Source of the DNA: Ecdyonurus torrentis
Taxonomy: Eukaryota > Arthropoda > Insecta > Ephemeroptera > Heptageniidae
Length of the DNA: 64,000 nucleotides
Direction: 5' to 3'
NCBI GenBank assembly: GCA_949318235.1
Contig: OX439133.1
Span: forward strand, 16,607,392-16,671,391
Below the pieces are notes generated by a model, which saw nothing but the letters and a program-made list of their open reading frames with translations, searched no databases and was not told the DNA's origin. The stretch's first letter is position 1. Every line of letters begins with the position of its first letter. Made by a program: the position numbers and the translations under genes. This document shows, in pieces, positions 1 through 10,499 of this stretch.

Positions 1-923
1 ACCGCGATTATGGAATGTGAAATACTTTAAGAATAAAAAAAAAAGTTGAGAATTTTTTAATATGATTGCAATAGAGCAAATAATGTAATTTTAAATGAAT
101 TATTAAAAGTAAATAATATTTAAATATAAAAAAAACGACTATGAAATATGTAAAAATATATACTGTAATTTGAAATTAATCTGAATTATTGATTTTATAT
201 TTATCTTGTGTAAAATTTTTTAAATAAATATAAATTAAAACAATCGCTAAGGATTTGCCTTCATGGTTAGATTTTAAGTATAAAAAAAATTATCACAGTG
301 TAGTGCAAAATTTACATTGCTCTGCATACAACTTATATAATTTATTCAATTCAACCTCTGTACCTATATAATACAGTATAATAATATATAACTTTGAAAC
401 TTTTTTTTTCTTTACTCATAAAAAAAAAATAGTTCTCTTATTTACAGTTTATTTTTAACCGTGTAATATTATTTTAACTAATAATTTTCTATATACATAA
501 TATATTTATTTTTTTTACCTTCCAGTTATATTTTTATAATAGAAAAATATGTAAATTTGTTCAAAGCTAAAGATAATATTGTGAATGGTAATTAGTGATT
601 CATGCAAAAAAAAAAAAAAAAAAAAAAAAGTAGTCATAAAAATGGTTTTTACTTATGGCGGCACCAATAAAGCCTTTTTGCTTGAATTAAGATATTACTG
701 AACACACGGATAATAATAATAATAACATTATGTTTTTGCGTGTTTTTCTGCTTGTACGTTAATATAATAATTTAACCTTGGTACTCATTTAATAAAGAAG
801 TCCATTTCTATATATTAAACATGAGTTAAGAATAAAATTATAATATTATCTATTTACACTTTTTTATTATTGTGAAATTTTACTAAATTTTTTCTGGGTA
901 ATTATAAATTGTAATTGTTCTAT
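1..923. other. AT-rich non-coding stretch
   Basis: No ORF, RNA gene or clear transposon end is visible. The stretch holds short A/T homopolymers, including a run of about 22 A near 607-628, and scattered TATA-like words expected from base composition alone. Confidence 0.6.
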
Positions 924-976
924 AATGGAGGTTATCGGTGAGGTGTGCGAAAAAAAGAGTCCCTAATTTTCTCACC
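924..976 (+). repeat. Dispersed GTGAGG-family repeat, copy 1
   Basis: The segment has a GGAGGTTAT..GGTGAGG core followed by a G/A-rich stretch and CCCTAATTTTCTCA. The same order of words recurs near 36661, and in part near 4482, 35583 and 53273. No terminal inverted repeat or coding potential is visible, so the family type (SINE-like or MITE interior) is unknown. Confidence 0.4.
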
Positions 977-1047
977 AGGTTTTTAACAACTTTTGTGAAA
1001 ACTAAAATGAATTTGAAAATATTTAAATATGAAACAAAACAAGGTCG

Positions 1048-1186
1048 TTCCCGCCAAAAACTGTATCCGCGGTGTTAAACCAATCAGAGAGCGTGTTATA
1101 AACCTACTAGCCAATCACAGTTGACTTTACATAGTTAATTACACTGTATCCGCTCGAACTAGTATTGGGAGAAGTATATATAAATA
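1048..1186 (+). promoter_or_regulatory. Candidate S-phase-type promoter (E2F, CCAAT, TATA cluster)
   Basis: Ordered motifs are visible: TTCCCGCCAAAAA at 1048-1060, whose complement matches the E2F consensus TTTGGCGGGAA; CCAAT boxes at 1080-1084 and 1111-1115; an inverted CCAAT (ATTGG) at 1164-1168; and TATATATAAATA at 1175-1186. The word CTGTATCCGC occurs twice, at 1061 and 1144. Spacing resembles a focused RNA polymerase II promoter with initiation near 1205-1215. E2F with CCAAT is known from replication-dependent histone and DNA-replication promoters. No coding sequence follows: the ATG at about 1252 opens only a few codons, and a GTAAGT at 1217 would give an implausibly short exon. It could be a decayed or pseudogene promoter, or chance. 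Confidence 0.35.
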
Positions 1187-3263
1187 ATTTTAAGTATTTG
1201 AAACAAATTGAAAATTGTAAGTAATTTTCTTTACCAATAAGCTCCAATAAAATGAAGACTTTTTTTTTTTAAATTACGAACATATATAAATTACCAAATG
1301 TGCATATAAATAAAGAGAATAAAAAAAATTAAAATTAACTCATATGCAATACAAGCAGGGGTGAAAACTGTATACAGTCATATATGACTTTTATGTCGTA
1401 ATATTTATTAGGGAAAAAAGTTAAGATAATTTCATCAGTCGATTGGTGTTAATTGAAATATATTTTACCGGAATAGAGCTGCTGGCCCTATCACTTCTAT
1501 TATTCTACCGACAAGATACATAGTATCTCACTTGTATTCTGGACATACGTAACATTTTCAATTAAATAGTGCGTATAATAGTACTGTATGATCATAACGA
1601 CAAATTTAGACGTTTTTTTAACAATAATAATTAATGTGCAATTAACTGAAACAATTTTCAACAGAAGCTATACCTCATTGAAAAATACTCGGAGTAGTCC
1701 CCATTCTCCTGCCTGGAAACAATGCATTTCAAATTAATTAACACTAGTAAAATAGAAATATTTAAAAAAAAATACTCAAATAATATTAATTTACTAAAAA
1801 ATATATTATTTATTAATTTTATTTTAATTAAAAATTGCAAATTGTTTTTATTTATTTTTAAAAATATTTAAAATTTTATTATTATAAATATATATTTTTA
1901 ATTCAGTTAAATTATTATAATGTGGATAACTTTACATTAGACTATAATAATTTAATAAAATAATAAATTTGCGTGTTTAAATATAAAAATGCGTGATTTA
2001 AAATTAAACATTTATATGATATGAACACCCAGGTTGAAAATTGAGTGCATTAGCGAAGTTATTTATAATAATAAAACACTCTTCACTTCATTTCAATATA
2101 AAACTAGTTATTTTTTTTATATATATTAAACATGCAAGATTTTTTTTTTTATTTATTTATTTAAATGACCGCAAGAGATTTTCGCAACTGATAAAAATAA
2201 AAAGAAACTAATAAAAAATAATAAGACTGCTGTAGATCTTTTTTTTTTCTTGTCTCCCAAGAAGAAATAAACTAAATTGACTTATTTTTGCCACAAGTAT
2301 ATATTTTTTTAATCTATATAGGAGTGGAATAAATAAATATATTTTCTTATAATTACAAAATAAATAAACATTATTTAAGTAAAAAAATATTTAAAGTAAA
2401 AGTTTATTACTGGCTTCAAAAAAAAAAATAAAAAAAAACATTAAAAAAACAAAAAAAACAAAAACAAAAAAAGCTCGATGATAAATCAAAAGTTGGTACT
2501 TAACCCTTCAGTATATTCTCGCCAATAGGGGGGAAAAACTTGTAAAGTAGGCAACCCAAGATGCAATTTCTATTGTAGACCTTAAATTCATGAAGTCATG
2601 AACTCCTAAACTTGTCTATTTTACTGTTTTTTAACTCCAGTTTGTGAGATTATACATAACAGAAGGTTTGGGGGACACAATATCAATGATGGTCCCATAT
2701 CTTATTATACGTTTTTTTATGTTATATTTTGATTGGGGCTAGAATGTCTTTTAAAAATATTTACCAGCACATATTTAAAATTTAATGTGAAGTGTGAGAG
2801 TGTCAGCCAAATAAATTGTTTTTGGTGTCATTATTTTTAATTGTTGCAAACTATAGTATATAAATGTTCAACCAACGTGGCCCATAATACTGTTATGATT
2901 TTTTTAGGAGAAAAAAATGTTTGCGTACATACATTACATGTTTTGTACAGTACATACACATGACTACATATAGATATATTGCGAAAAAATTACATTTTTA
3001 AATTTTCAAGTGTTATTTTATCATAACAACGAAATAAAATTTAGTAAAACCCAATTAAACTACTTTTGATAACGTATATACTGTATTATCATATGAAAAT
3101 TATCATAATAATAATGTCCAAACTCGAGTCAAGGGGATACTCCAGTAACAAGTGTACAACAATAATATATGATTGAAACCTTCAAGCCTGCTTCAAGAAT
3201 AATTCACGTGCATAACTATGGGTGCTAAAATCACAACAATATGGTTTTTGAAATTTTCATCAT
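1187..3263. other. AT-rich non-coding stretch
   Basis: No supported gene. Frames here are short and composed of AT-rich codons (F, I, L, N, K, Y). The stretch includes A-rich microsatellite-like sequence around 2400-2475 and a slightly more complex patch around 2500-2720 that I do not recognise. Confidence 0.55.
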
Positions 3264-3278
3264 TTAGTGCTTATGCAT

Positions 3279-3450
3279 GTTTACTTTAAAAACCAGAAAT
3301 GGAAGTGCCGAAAAAGGAAACCACGTGATGTTAAAAGTGGGAGGTGGCGCACGTCCGGCTTAGCTTGATGTTGCCGTGAAGTTTTGTCCAACTTTTACTG
3401 TCACGTGGTTTCCTTTTTCGGTACTTCCGTTTCTGGTTTTTAGAGTAACA
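3279..3450 (+). repeat. Foldback unit 1
   Basis: The left arm (about 3279-3342) is complementary to the right arm (about 3388-3450). Both read AAAAACCAGAAA.GGAAGT.CCG then AAAAAGGAAACCACGTGA, with only a few mismatches over about 60 bp. The loop holds GGCTTAGCTTG, which places this unit in the same orientation as unit 3. Confidence 0.75.
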
Positions 3451-3455
3451 ATGAG

Positions 3456-3635
3456 TGCTTCTGTTTACTCAAAATGCGGAAAAGGAAGTGACCGGAAGAG
3501 GAAACCACGTGACGGTAAAAGTGGGAGAAAGGTAGTGCCAGCAGCCAGCTAGGCCTGAACCACCTCCCACTTTTATCGTAACGTGGTTTCCTCTTCCGGA
3601 CACTTCCTTTTCCGCATTTTGAGTAAACAGAAGCA
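3456..3635 (-). repeat. Foldback unit 2, reversed relative to its neighbours
   Basis: Arms 3456-3527 and 3563-3635 are near-perfect inverted copies of about 72 bp, with only a few differences, starting TGCTTCTGTTTACTC and containing GGAAAAGGAAGTG and GAAACCACGT. The loop matches the unit 3 loop only when reverse-complemented (TAGCTGGCTGCTGGCAC against TAGCTTGCTGCTGGCAC), so this unit sits in the opposite orientation. Confidence 0.8.
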
Positions 3636-3677
3636 CCTATTGGGTTTATGGTAAAACTAATGAGTATAATTAATTAA

Positions 3678-3820
3678 TGATGGTAAAAATGGGAGATAGC
3701 TCCAGGTACCTCAAGGTTAGCTTGCTGCTGGCACCAACTTTTCTCCCACTTTTAACGTCACATGGTTTCCTTTTCCAGCACTTCCTTTTCCGTTTTTTAG
3801 AGTAAACAGACGCACTCATA
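3678..3820 (+). repeat. Foldback unit 3, left arm truncated
   Basis: The right arm (about 3740-3820) is complete and homologous to units 1 and 2, ending AGAGTAAACAGACGC. Only the inner end of the left arm survives (GGTAAAAATGGGAGA, about 3681-3695). The outer part is replaced by AT-rich sequence. Confidence 0.65.
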
Positions 3821-3828
3821 AGCACTTA

Positions 3829-4481
3829 TTATTACTACTATTATGTATTATGTTGTTGGAGGTTATTTTTTCTGTAACGTATTTATGTACTGTACATCGT
3901 ATTCTTTGTAACGTATAATGTGTGTAATATTAATGTTTAATTTCAATCAAATAAAATTTAATTTCACAAGAAAAAAAATATTCAAGTCATTCTAAATAAA
4001 AGACAACAAGTATAGTACGATTCAAAAGTCAAGTGTTTTTGTGTGAATGAAAAAACATAATCTCTCTAATTCAAGATAATTGTTTTTAATTCAGTAAAAA
4101 ATACCAAAGATAATGACAGAAAAAAATGTTTTGTGTGTATATATCATGCCACGTTGGTAAAATTAATTTATAATATTTTGTATATAATGGCAAGTGGTAG
4201 GGAGTGAAGGAGGTGTACGTGATGATAATGAAATAATTCATTAACTTTTCTATATATAGATAATATCTCGTTATTATGTACTGTATACTATACTCTTAAT
4301 TCAAAATCAATCGATCAAAATTCTTTGTGGTTTTCAATTAGGAAAGGTTGTACATGGTTTTCTAGGAGGGTATAATGAAATAGGAACACACATTATAATT
4401 TTTTTAGTAACATTATTTCACACTATAATTACAATTGGTTAGTGTTACAATTATGTTGATGACGTGCGAGTAATCAAGAGC
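3829..4481. other. AT-rich non-coding stretch
   Basis: No ORF or recognised repeat. Contains interspersed A/T runs only. Confidence 0.5.
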
Positions 4482-4543
4482 GCACTTTAGGGCGGGAGAC
4501 CTCTAATTTTCTATCTTTTAAGCATTATGGGATTATCCTTTAA
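4482..4543 (+). repeat. Dispersed GTGAGG-family repeat, copy 2 (partial)
   Basis: Carries the downstream half of the family: GGGCGGGAGACCTCTAATTT, then CTATCTTTTAAGCATTATGG, which lines up with the copy at 36661-36740. The GTGAGG head is not clear here. The sequence following (4544-4800) is less AT-biased and is not recognised. Confidence 0.35.
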
Positions 4544-4827
4544 GTCCGAAGCAACCTTCAGTCGGGCTTTGTGTAACAAAGACCGCTACAGTTATAGGAT
4601 TGGTCTAACTTTTGCACTAACATATTAAGCCTATTAACATGTAAGCCTATTATATAGTTATAGGTCGAGGTCCCCATTCCCCATTCAGCGGGCCTCGGTT
4701 AGGTCCATTTCAATGTCGTAAATTTTAACCACGTTTTTATGCGGCTCTCATAAAGACAAAAATATGTCTTATTTGTCAAAATAATTTTCTTACATTTATG
4801 GACCCCCCTCTAGAATGCTCAAAATAG

Positions 4828-4829
<2 letters not shown>

Positions 4830-4868
<39 letters not shown>
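4830..4868. repeat. Poly(A) tract, 39 bp
   Basis: Uninterrupted A run following AATAGCT. It could be the tail of a retroposed sequence on the + strand. No recognisable transcript body lies upstream. Confidence 0.8.
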
Positions 4869-4874
<6 letters not shown>

Positions 4875-5668
4875 TTAAGGGCGTTTTCTGGTCCAATTTT
4901 TATATATTTTTATCTCAGTTTGTTCTATTTGTTGTCTATTTTTTGTTGAATTATCTGATGTTCACTGTATTGTATACTGGGACTGAAGTAATTAAATAAT
5001 AAACTACAATAATTAAGCTTTTTTAGCGCAACAGTTTTTGCGTGCACTTTATTTTTATTATACCGATTACCGACATAGAAATAGATTGAGAAATTGATGC
5101 CTAAACTTTAACATAAAAAAATATGTAATAATAATAATATTCAAACTATGTTTCATTATAATTTTACTTTTTTTTTTACTCATATTTATTCTCCAAATAA
5201 TTTTCATATATACACTCAAAAAATACATAATAATTCATAATATCATCGAATTGAGTAAAACTAATGCTGTTTGTAAACCTTATATGTTTCCTGCTATATG
5301 GTAATTCAAATGTAATATGCGCAATTTTCTAAGCATGAAAACAGGGTTTACGAAAACCTTCAGAATATCAGAGTTTTAAGGAGAATTTTAATTATTATAT
5401 TAAATAATTTTAACAAAAAATACAAATTATATACATATAATAATAGAATCACATTCATTTCATAATATGGCAGACATAAAATATCTTTGTTATACTATTG
5501 AATAGAGCCATTTACAAAAATAATCCATCAAAATTTGACTTTGTCGTATATTATGTATAATATTATATTTTTAGTGAATGGAAAGTGATCTGTTACAACC
5601 AAAGTATCATATAGATATCTGATCTTCAACACCTATGTATAACTATGATTGAGTGTCAGAATATACGG

Positions 5669-5692
5669 TATATATATATATATATATATATA
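5669..5692. repeat. (TA)n microsatellite
   Basis: Perfect TA dinucleotide run of about 12 units. Confidence 0.85.
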
Positions 5693-5900
5693 AAAATATA
5701 TTCACCTCTTATTTTTCTACTCTCTTTGCTGTCAACACTACTTGACATTAGTGCCCTCCGTCATGTCACGTGACTTACATATAATATGACCTTCAAAGAA
5801 ATGGATTTATTATGAATGACACGTCTAAAACACATATGTATACTAAAGTTTCATTGCATATAATTATTTTTATTTTTTAAAGTGTTTAAATAACATTAAC

Positions 5901-6137
5901 TTTTTTTTTTTTTTTTTTTTTTTTTTGCTGCACAGACAAAAAATAAATATATACGTTATAATAATTATGCTAGCTTATTTTCAGCAACGTAATTTATGTT
6001 ATATACTTCATAATAACTATGCTATTAATATTTTGTTATATAGAGCATAATTATTTAGTATTCTATTTTACATGCATTTTTGCTATAATTACATGCATAA
6101 ATTTAGCAAAAATTACGTGATTAATACTTTTCGTGTG
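5901..6137 (-). repeat. TTATGCT-family dispersed repeat with a CGTGTG end
   Basis: Begins with a 26-bp T run (5901-5926) and contains several TTATGCTA/TAGCATAA words. It ends at 6105-6137 with AGCAAAAATTACGTGATT followed by CTTTTCGTGTG. That end is shared with 46089-46121. No ORF; boundaries are approximate. Confidence 0.4.
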
Positions 6138-6781
6138 AAGTGACTATACATCATGGCACTAGATCAGAAATTTAGGTAATCAGTGATGAAAAATGCTTCA
6201 AAATTTTATATAATTCCGTCTTCGGTATATGATAAGAATAAAACATATTATAACTTGTGCTAAAGGATTAGGATATCAGATTAACTACTTTTCCTGCTCG
6301 ACTCACTGATAAACTCCATTTCTAGGGCACTGAATATTTTATTTTAATAAGAAATTATTTTAATGCTTAATTAAGTAACAGTAAGATTGAATAACTTCCA
6401 CTTAAAATAACTGTATAATATAGTTTGTCTAGGTAAAATAATTTTGTCATACAAGGAAAAAGAAAATTCACAACTTAAATACTGATTATTATACAACATA
6501 TTTAAGCGATTGTAAATCATATTATTTTGATGTTGGGCGTCTACTACTTTACCATGTTTTAAAATATATATAATAGTATGACCTTGCAGAAAATAAACTT
6601 TATTATTTCTTTAGTGCTGAAAAGTAACTTTGTTGTGATTCAATGCAGAATATGAGGCAACGCTAACTCATCAGTTTAATTCTTCCAGACAATATTTATT
6701 AGCAAATACAGTGGTCAAATATTACAGTATTTAAATAAGTTCTATTATTATTACTTTATGTATGTTGAACAAGAACATAAC

Positions 6782-6785
<4 letters not shown>

Positions 6786-6840
<55 letters not shown>
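6786..6840. repeat. (AG)n microsatellite
   Basis: Perfect AG dinucleotide array of about 27 units. Confidence 0.95.
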
Positions 6841-6842
<2 letters not shown>

Positions 6843-7108
6843 TGACGAAGTTAAAAGAAGAATGATTTTTAAAAAACAAAAGTCCATGAAATTATTTACT
6901 CGCATACACCTGTATCTTTCGATTTTCTGTCAGTTTTGATTATTCGTGATAATAGAAATGTTTATAGGAAAAATATTGAACTATAATTGAAATTTTAACT
7001 TTAAAAAAAAATAATAATGCATATGAAAAAAAAGAATTATTTTAAAATTTTATTAAAAAATTATATAATTTCGATTTCAAAAAGAGAAATGGCTTTTAAA
7101 AATTGAAA

Positions 7109-7744
7109 TTGAATTGAATTGAAAATTGAATTATCTTTGGAAACAGCTATTAAACTGTTTCACCTGAAAATCTCTCCAGTTGCTTCGTACGGCATTGAAA
7201 TTTTCTGGTCATTTATGTCTATAACAGACTTCAAAAATCTAGAATCTGTTAAGTCTCGGTACTTAAAACGGATACTTTGCTTGTCAAAATTTACGTCGTC
7301 AAGGCTGGTTTACGAGCTAGCTGGGGAGGAGTTATTTGTAACGGAACTACAAGTGAAATTTAAATTGTTAAAAACAGATAATTACATTAAATTTGTTAAG
7401 GATAGACTAAGTAAAACTGAAGATATCAGCCTGGCCTTCTATAATACCCCTGCATTTAATATTAATAATATTAATGGGTGGAAAGGCCCAAACTGTACAG
7501 ACAGGCATGTTTTTACCCGTTATGCGGTGCATGGTTTCCACCATGTAATCTGTCAAATTAAAGAATATCACGAGTGTAATGATAAATGTGTATGTGTATT
7601 ATGTAGTGGCCTATGTACCAGGTACCACTTACTTCATTGCCCATCTCGGACCCTATCATTAAGTCAATATGCAAAAATGTAGACCTATATAAATATGTAT
7701 ATAAATATGTATAAGTACACCTTGGTGTTTAATAAATAAATAAT
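7109..7744 (+). mobile_element. 5'-truncated LINE (non-LTR retrotransposon) insertion
   Basis: The insertion contains the open C-terminal LINE ORF, about 50 bp of 3' UTR, and a 3' tail AATAAATAAATAATAA. The 11-bp word AAAAATTGAAA occurs directly before the 5' junction (7098-7108) and overlaps the tail end (7745-7755), consistent with a target-site duplication from target-primed reverse transcription, although it is low in complexity. The 5' truncation is typical of LINE copies. A GAATT-rich stretch sits at the 5' junction. Confidence 0.65.
7119..7682 (+). CDS. LINE ORF2 C-terminal fragment (after the reverse transcriptase core)
   Basis: 187 codons without a stop, ending TAG. It has no ATG: the first codon is TTG, so it is the end of a longer ORF cut by 5' truncation, not a gene with its own start. 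Visible features are the thumb-like stretch with SYGIEIFW (about residues 23-30) and SVKSRYLKRILCLSKF with SRLVYELAGE (about 43-70), VHGFHHVIC (137-145), and a Cys/His cluster C157, C159, C162, C166, H170, C174. This pattern matches, from memory of the family, the C-terminus of LINE polyproteins common in arthropods, especially spiders. The RT catalytic FADD region and endonuclease are absent, so it is not functional alone. The open frame suggests a fairly recent insertion. Confidence 0.7.
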   Translation: MKIELSLETAIKLFHLKISPVASYGIEIFWSFMSITDFKNLESVKSRYLKRILCLSKFTSSRLVYELAGEELFVTELQVKFKLLKTDNYIKFVKDRLSKTEDISLAFYNTPAFNINNINGWKGPNCTDRHVFTRYAVHGFHHVICQIKEYHECNDKCVCVLCSGLCTRYHLLHCPSRTLSLSQYAKM

Positions 7745-7755
7745 AAAAATTGAAA

Positions 7756-8646
7756 ATGCTGTTTTTACAATTGATTGAACCTTAATAATATAATCAAAAA
7801 TGAAATCGTTTCAATTTTCATCATTTTTTTTTTTCACGAAGACCTGAATTTTTTTAAATGATGGAAAAGATAATAAGTATTACGTAATTTTAGCATTTTA
7901 CACATTTCTTTTTCTTTCTTTAACAACAACAATTAAATTCAATTTTCTACACTTTTACACTTAAAACAAAACAACACCTCTATATTATAATAATAATATA
8001 ATATTCTAAACATTGTATATTAATCAAAGTGAAACGTTTATGCTTATTAGTCTTAAATCAACAATGTTCATGATTTTATCATAACAATGGCTTATAACAC
8101 TATTGTTATCATAACGACAAATAACAACAATATACTTTAGCACGTGGGTTGGGTATATATACACACACGATTGTTGTAATAAGATAGTGAAAATAATAAG
8201 CTTCATCGCGAAATACCTTTAGGCTTTGTTTTATCAATTATATTCAAAATGAATATTATATAGTCGTATTGAAGTAACTTTGACATAAGATATTATAAAA
8301 TACAGTCCATTCATACCGTAACTGTTAATCATGTGCAATTTTGAAAGAGTTTTTGAAGACTCCCCGAATTAAAAAAGCTTGGTCCAAAATGCAACAAAAG
8401 ACAAAACAACTATTCATTTTCATGTTATAATTTGATTGCAATAAAGTTAAGTGTTATAAAATTTAAACTTTTTACGAAATATAATTAATTTGACAAAGAA
8501 AAAAAAATGCATTATTCCTTTATATAGAGAAGGTTATATTGATGCATGAGAAAGCTAATACTTATAGTCCCCCTAATTTCCTATACTATATAAATAATTA
8601 TGTATATTATGTATTATTATACAGTATGTTGCATTGCTTTAGCGTT

Positions 8647-8648
<2 letters not shown>
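7756..8648. other. AT-rich non-coding stretch
   Basis: No supported gene. Contains A/T homopolymers and TTATCATAAC words (about 8070-8120) that pair as weak hairpins. Confidence 0.5.

Positions 8649-8711
<63 letters not shown>
8649..8711. repeat. (CT)n microsatellite
   Basis: Perfect CT array of about 31 units. A 69-codon frame across it is only a translation of the repeat (SLSLSL). Confidence 0.95.
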
Positions 8712-8713
<2 letters not shown>

Positions 8714-9529
8714 AGAATGCTACAATACTGAGACTAGAAATATTTTAATGAGGTATGCATTTTGTTATATATGTATGTACATACATTTTCATTTACGTCT
8801 TAAATAAAAAAAAAAAAAAGAAAAGAAAAAGGCATCACTGATAACTACTATTGCTTACCTATATAATGCATGTCAACAGCTAATCTAATTTTTTATTAAA
8901 CTTTCTGAAAAGCTTGATTTTCTCCCTTTATTTTTTATACGTTTTTTTTTTTTTTTTTTTTTTATCATGTCTATTAAAGTTTATCATTCTTTAACTCCAT
9001 ATAGTGACTTTTAAATATAACAAATATCATGTTTTAAAATTCAGCAAATCACCATTCAGAGTTAAAAAAAAATTAAAAGTATTTCCGCCATACTACCAAA
9101 AATGTATAAAACGTAGAAATTAATGAATGATGCAATAAAATATTTTATTGCACTATAATAGGACCTATAATTACTTAATGAATTATATAATTATTATTAC
9201 TTATATATATATATATTATTGAAGTTCACATGGTACAGAGTACAGTGAACTTGTCTTCTTATCTACTATCTTTATAGTGATCACCACGCAACACGTATAT
9301 AATACAGTAAAGAAAATTGTTATAACAAAGTCTCTCAATTAGGATTTAGATTAACAACATTGGTAAATAGAAGATTAATCCAATATATACATTTTTTTTT
9401 CACACTTTATATTTTTTATATAACTTTATCTTTCATGTAATAAAATAATGTTCAAGTGTACTTGACATATGTACTGTATAATTTAGTTTTATATATTATT
9501 GAGAGATATGTGCATGTACTGATGTAATT

Positions 9530-9632
<103 letters not shown>

Positions 9633-10364
9633 AATGTAACACTTTTTTCTGAGAGTGCATTATATTACACTGGAAAAAAAATAAATTTGTCCTTTTAACT
9701 ATAAAATATTTATTTTCATATTTCATAATTTAAAAAACAATTTAAAGATATAGAGTACTCGTATTAAAAGGATTGCAAATACTTGTGATTTAAATTAGTA
9801 TTCAAATTATCTATACCCAAAATTGCACGTGGAAATTGAATAAAAAAAAAATGTGTGAAATTTTAACAGTATTATAATATGTTTACGTTAGAGCTATATA
9901 TAAAATATGACAGACAGACAGACACATAACTATTCTTATTGATTACAAAAAGCAATAATAATATAGAAATATACACGGAAAAAAACAACAACAATTTTTA
10001 CATGAGATAATTTTTCTATAGTGATAATATGAACTCATGCATCCAATTGTTTCATGCAAAACTTTAAAGTCGTAATATACATCACAGAGAAAAATTATCA
10101 ATTGTCACAACTGAAAAGTAACTGAACTGAGGAATTAAATATGAACCAATTGATTTTTGCATTTACCTCATCTAAAAAAAAATATTTAAAAATCCTTTGA
10201 TTGTCACACCTGCTTCAACAGGTCAGGTAAATGAAATATATTTCTCCCAACTTCCACGCAAGTACTCGCACAGCTATACACTACAGTTGCATTATACATA
10301 TAATCAAAAGCTTGTATTGTTAAAAAAAATGAAAACAAATTTTGCGACCTTTTGTTACTTGACC

Positions 10365-10481
10365 GCCTCCCTCTCCACCTTCACACCCTACCTCCTACCT
10401 AGCCTATATCTATTGTCCTACCTGCCTGTCTATAACATTCTAACGCGAGTAAAGGATCAAGCTGCCTCCAGAGTATATAAG
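10365..10481 (+). promoter_or_regulatory. Candidate promoter (CACCC-rich pyrimidine tract plus TATA)
   Basis: A C-rich pyrimidine stretch (CCTCCCTCTCCACC, CACCCTACCTCCTACC) at about 10365-10435, unusual against the AT-rich background, is followed by TATATAAG at 10474-10481. CACCC-type sequence upstream of a TATA box is known from KLF/Sp-regulated promoters. No downstream coding sequence is recognised. The 107-codon frame through this stretch shows no recognised domain. Confidence 0.22.
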
Positions 10482-10499
10482 CTTCACTGTTTTTTTAAA

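Larger units (their letters stand above)
3267..3825. mobile_element. Composite foldback DNA transposon of three related hairpin units
   Basis: Outer ends are inverted (GTGCTTATG at 3267-3275; CATAAGCAC at 3817-3825) and flanked on both sides by TTA (3264-3266 and 3826-3828), as in 3-bp target duplications of PIF/Harbinger-type elements. Inside lie three units with the same arm sequence (GTTTACT.., GGAAGTG, GAAACCACGTGA, TAAAAGTGGGAG). There is no ORF, so it is non-autonomous. The arms contain CACGTG E-box hexamers and are much richer in G+C than the flanks. Superfamily assignment is an inference from the short TSD and TIR only. Confidence 0.7.
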
